Source: Myxococcales bacterium
GTDB lineage: Bacteria > Myxococcota_A > Polyangia > Polyangiales > Polyangiaceae
Assembly: GCA_016703425.1 (NCBI GenBank)
Contig: JADJCA010000001.1
Span: 992,001 to 1,056,000, forward strand
Direction of reading: 5' to 3'
Length of the DNA: 64,000 nucleotides
Shown here: positions 61,426 through 64,000 of the stretch, piece after piece
How the letters are laid out: every line of letters starts with the position of its first letter
Position numbering within the stretch: position 1 is the first letter of the stretch
Translations under genes and position numbers: made by a program
Notes under the pieces: generated by a model
What the model saw: only the letters and a program-made list of their open reading frames with translations
What the model was told of the DNA's origin: nothing
Database searches by the model: none

Positions 61426-64000
61426 GGCTCAGCCTCCACGGTGGGCGGCTCGCCTACGATCGGAACCGTGAAGGCGAACTCGGCGCCGCCGCCGGCGCGG
61501 TTCTTCGCCCAGATGCGGCCGCCGTGCGCCTCCACGATGCCCCTCGCGATGGTCAGACCGAGACCGACGCCCCCGCCGGCCGCGCGAACCCCTGGACCTG
61601 TCTCCGCCCGGTAGAACTTCTCGAAGACCTTCGCCTCGTCGCCGGGCGCGAGCCCCTTGCCGCGGTCGGCGACCACGATCTCCACCTCGCCGCGTTCGCC
61701 CGCGTTCGGGTTGAACGTCGCGTGAATTTCGACGGCGCTGTCGTCGGGCGTGTACTTCGCCACGTTCTCGAGGAGGTTCACCAGGAGTTGCTGCATGAGC
61801 AGCGAATCGTAAGGCACGAGCGGCAGATCGGCCGCGAGGTCCGTGGAAACGCTGCGGCGCCCAAGCAGCGCTCGCGTGCGTCCCAGCGCCGCGCCCACGG
61901 CTTCCTCGAGCGGTTGCCACTCGCGCGTGATCCGCACCTCACCCGCCTCGAGGCGCGTCATGTCGAGGAGGTTCCGCACGAGGCGGTGGAGGCGCGCGGC
62001 CTCGAGGAGGATCGACTCGGTCAGCTCGCGGCGCGTGGCTGGCGCGAGGCGCTCGTCGAGGAGCGTACTGGCGGTCCCGGTGATGACCGCGAGCGGTGTG
62101 CGCAAGTCGTGCGACACCGAGGACAGGAGCGCGTTGCGGAGCTGCTCGGCCAGCACTTCGCGGCGCGCCGCGGCCGCTTCCTCGGCGAGCGTCGTCCGCG
62201 CCAGCGCCGCCGCAATTTGCACCAAGAACGCGTCAAGGTGTGGCCGTTCATCGACGCCTATCCGGGCCGCATCGTCGGCGACGAGGACGCCGAGCACGGC
62301 GAGGCGCTTCGTCGGCGACTCGAGGCTCACGTAGAGGCCTCGGGACGAAGGCAGCGTGTCGGTCGTGTTTCCTGCGGCTCCGCCGTTCTTCCACACCCAC
62401 TCGGCGACGGCCTGCTCTCGCTCGTCGGGCTCGTAGCCGGCGGCCCCAAGCGCGACCGCCACGAGCGGCGCACCCGCGTCCCGGCTCTTGCCTTGCCAAG
62501 CGGCGACGCGCACGCCGAAGACGTCGACGATGTGCTCCGCGCCCAGCGCGAGCGCCTCGGCCGGCGCCTTGGCCGCGGCGAGCTTGCGCGTGAGCGCGTA
62601 CAGGCTCGCGGTCCGAAGCTCGCGCTCTCTCGCCGCGTCGGCCTGGCCTCGCACGCGCGCCGTCAGGCCGCTGGTGACCGCGGCGACGACAAACATGACG
62701 GCGAAGGTCACCACGTGGCGCAGATCCGCGACGGCAAACGTGAGGTACGGGGGCACGAAGAAGAAGTCGAGCGCGAGGACCGCCGCGACGGCCGCCGTGA
62801 GCGACGGCCCGAGGCCCCACCGAAGCGCAACGAGCACGACGCCGAGGAGGTAGACCATGGCCACATCGGCGAGCTGAGTTTTGCCGAACGTCGCGTCCGA
62901 GACCAACGTCGCGAGGACCACGACGAGGACCGACGCACCGTACGCCGAGGGCGACGCGCCGCGACGCTTCGGCCGGCGCTCCCCTGCCCGCGGCCGCCCG
63001 TCGAGCGGCTCGCCCGACAAGACGTGCACATCGATGTCGCCGGAGAGACGCACGAGCTCATCGAGGAACGGCGCCCTAAGCCGGTCGCGCCAGCGAGCGT
63101 GCGTGGGCTTGCCCACGAGGATCCGTGTCACGTTGCGCGTCCGTGCGAAGCGGACGATCGCCTCGGGGCCACGCTCCGCCGCGAGCGTCACCGGCTCGCC
63201 GCCGAGGGCCCGCGCGAGGTCCAGGTGATGCGCGAGGCGCGCCTTGTCGCTCGCGGTCATCCCGAGCGCGGCGGGCGTCTCCACGTAGGCCGCGATCCAG
63301 TCGCAGTGCAGCCCCGCCGCGAGGCGGCGTGCGCTTCGAATGAGGCGCTCCGAGGCGGGGCTCGCCGACACGCTGACGAGCAGCCGCTCGCCGACGGGCC
63401 AAGTCCGGTCGATCCCTTGAGCATCGCGATAGCGACGCATTTCGGCGTCGACGCGCTGCGCGGTGACGCGAAGGGCGAGCTCGCGGAGCGCGATGAGGTT
63501 GCCGGGACGGAAGAAGTTCTCTCCTGCGTGAGCCGCCTGCGCGGGCGCGTAGACCTTCCCTTGGTGGAGCCGGTCCAAGAGCTCATCGATGGGCAAGTCG
63601 AGGATGCGAACGTCGTCGGCGGCCTCGAAGATGCGGTCCGGCACGCTCTCTTTGACGACGACGCCAGTCACTTGGGTCACGACGTCGCGCAGGCTCTCCA
63701 GGTGCTGCACGTTCAGCGTCGTGAAGACGTCGATGCCCGCGACGAGCAGCTCTTCGACGTCCTGCCATCGCTTCTTGTGGCGCGAGCCTTCGGCGTTGGT
63801 GTGCGCGAGCTCGTCGACGAGGAGCAGCGCGGGCTTCCGCGCGAGGGCGGCGTCGAGATCGAACTCCTCGAGCTCGATGCCGCGATGCGTGATCTGGCGG
63901 CGTGGCAAGAGCTCGTGACCCAAAACGAGCGCGCCCGTGTCGTAGCGTCCGTGCGTCTCGACGAGGCCGATGGCCACGTCGCGGCCGGCCTCGCGCTCGA
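61422..64000 (-). CDS. kdpD: KdpD sensor histidine kinase (5' end outside the window)
   Basis: The visible 859 codons of KdpD run off the right edge, so the Walker A end is not seen. The KdpD domain shows LLLVDELAHTNAEGSRHKKR and QDVEELLVAGIDVFTTLNVQ. A UspA-type domain follows (LLVSVSASPASERLIRSARR, RILVGKPTHARWRDRLRAPF). Four membrane helices of the DUF4118 type come next (ADVAMVYLLGVVLVALRWGL, ALDFFFVPPYLTFAVADLRH). After a GAF-like segment the kinase part has the H-box VSHDLRTPLAVITG, N-box LLVNLLENVAKY, and G-boxes VADRGKGLAPG and GVGLGLTIARG. It senses K+ limitation or turgor and phosphorylates KdpE. Confidence 0.95.
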   Translation of the reverse strand, partial: EREAGRDVAIGLVETHGRYDTGALVLGHELLPRRQITHRGIELEEFDLDAALARKPALLLVDELAHTNAEGSRHKKRWQDVEELLVAGIDVFTTLNVQHLESLRDVVTQVTGVVVKESVPDRIFEAADDVRILDLPIDELLDRLHQGKVYAPAQAAHAGENFFRPGNLIALRELALRVTAQRVDAEMRRYRDAQGIDRTWPVGERLLVSVSASPASERLIRSARRLAAGLHCDWIAAYVETPAALGMTASDKARLAHHLDLARALGGEPVTLAAERGPEAIVRFARTRNVTRILVGKPTHARWRDRLRAPFLDELVRLSGDIDVHVLSGEPLDGRPRAGERRPKRRGASPSAYGASVLVVVLATLVSDATFGKTQLADVAMVYLLGVVLVALRWGLGPSLTAAVAAVLALDFFFVPPYLTFAVADLRHVVTFAVMFVVAAVTSGLTARVRGQADAARERELRTASLYALTRKLAAAKAPAEALALGAEHIVDVFGVRVAAWQGKSRDAGAPLVAVALGAAGYEPDEREQAVAEWVWKNGGAAGNTTDTLPSSRGLYVSLESPTKRLAVLGVLVADDAARIGVDERPHLDAFLVQIAAALARTTLAEEAAAARREVLAEQLRNALLSSVSHDLRTPLAVITGTASTLLDERLAPATRRELTESILLEAARLHRLVRNLLDMTRLEAGEVRITREWQPLEEAVGAALGRTRALLGRRSVSTDLAADLPLVPYDSLLMQQLLVNLLENVAKYTPDDSAVEIHATFNPNAGERGEVEIVVADRGKGLAPGDEAKVFEKFYRAETGPGVRAAGGGVGLGLTIARGIVEAHGGRIWAKNRAGGGAEFAFTVPIVGEPPTVEAEP

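Overview
The window is about 64 kb of very GC-rich DNA with long intact reading frames. Its gene content points to a myxobacterium-like member of the Myxococcota (Polyangia type): many secreted lipoproteins with Asp/Ala/Gly-rich linkers after the lipobox, Cys-rich lipoproteins, kelch and RCC1 beta-propeller lipoproteins, a Hanks-type kinase next to a PEGA-domain protein, a WS/DGAT acyltransferase, a PHM-like copper protein and a vertebrate-like fused FtcD. No 16S rRNA or other marker is present, so the assignment rests on gene style only.

Layout. 0-1.2 kb: the end of a secreted protein, a frameshifted small gene and a lipoprotein. 1.3-6.5 kb: a tight leftward four-gene operon of ACP, ketosynthase, LolA-like protein and ketosynthase. 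In both ketosynthases a complete KS is followed by a half-KS without the catalytic Cys, which suggests KS plus chain-length-factor fusions as in aryl-polyene-type systems. 6.6-16.7 kb: a small membrane protein, an enoyl-CoA hydratase, lipoproteins, a kelch/PHM-like/lipoprotein operon, a frameshifted triheme lipoprotein and bifunctional ftcD. 16.7-18.4 kb: an Imm11 (DUF1629)-Imm49 immunity pair with foreign-looking Leu codon use, lying between two near-identical 39-bp direct repeats. 18.4-22.5 kb: a lipoprotein, an NAD-binding protein, a short double-glycine-leader peptide, a protein of unknown function and a SnoaL-like protein.

22.5-33 kb is a worn accessory stretch. It holds an EF-Tu relic, a frameshifted WS/DGAT, a frameshifted TNT-type toxin with glycine-rich YETxSYEPGAY repeats, a ferritin-like lipoprotein gene broken in several places, an RCC1 lipoprotein, a lone receiver protein and tRNA-Lys(TTT). 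Copies of the tRNA 3' end lie at 22.52 and 32.76 kb, so this could be the remains of an element integrated at the tRNA. 33-36.7 kb: a SUKH protein and lipoproteins. 36.8-42.5 kb: a TolC/adaptor/HAE1-RND efflux operon. 42.6-48.4 kb: a duplicated-domain lipoprotein, a YwqK/MORN-like protein, a TetR regulator divergent from a His-box hydroxylase with a visible operator, a Ser/Thr kinase and a frameshifted PEGA protein. 48.4-48.9 kb: a gene-free block with hexanucleotide repeats and two AT-rich perfect palindromes. 48.9-54.2 kb: amidohydrolase, phospholipase D, M28 peptidase and a CxxCH membrane protein. 54.2-64 kb: a leftward kdp locus in the order kdpD-kdpE-small membrane protein-porin-27-residue peptide-kdpF-kdpA-kdpB-kdpC.

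Two features recur across the window. Several genes have a TAnnnT box 6 or 7 nt before the start codon and no Shine-Dalgarno sequence, which suggests leaderless transcripts. Single-base frameshifts are concentrated in accessory genes between about 12 and 30 kb, with two more at 0.5 and 48.0 kb, and may be true decay or assembly error.
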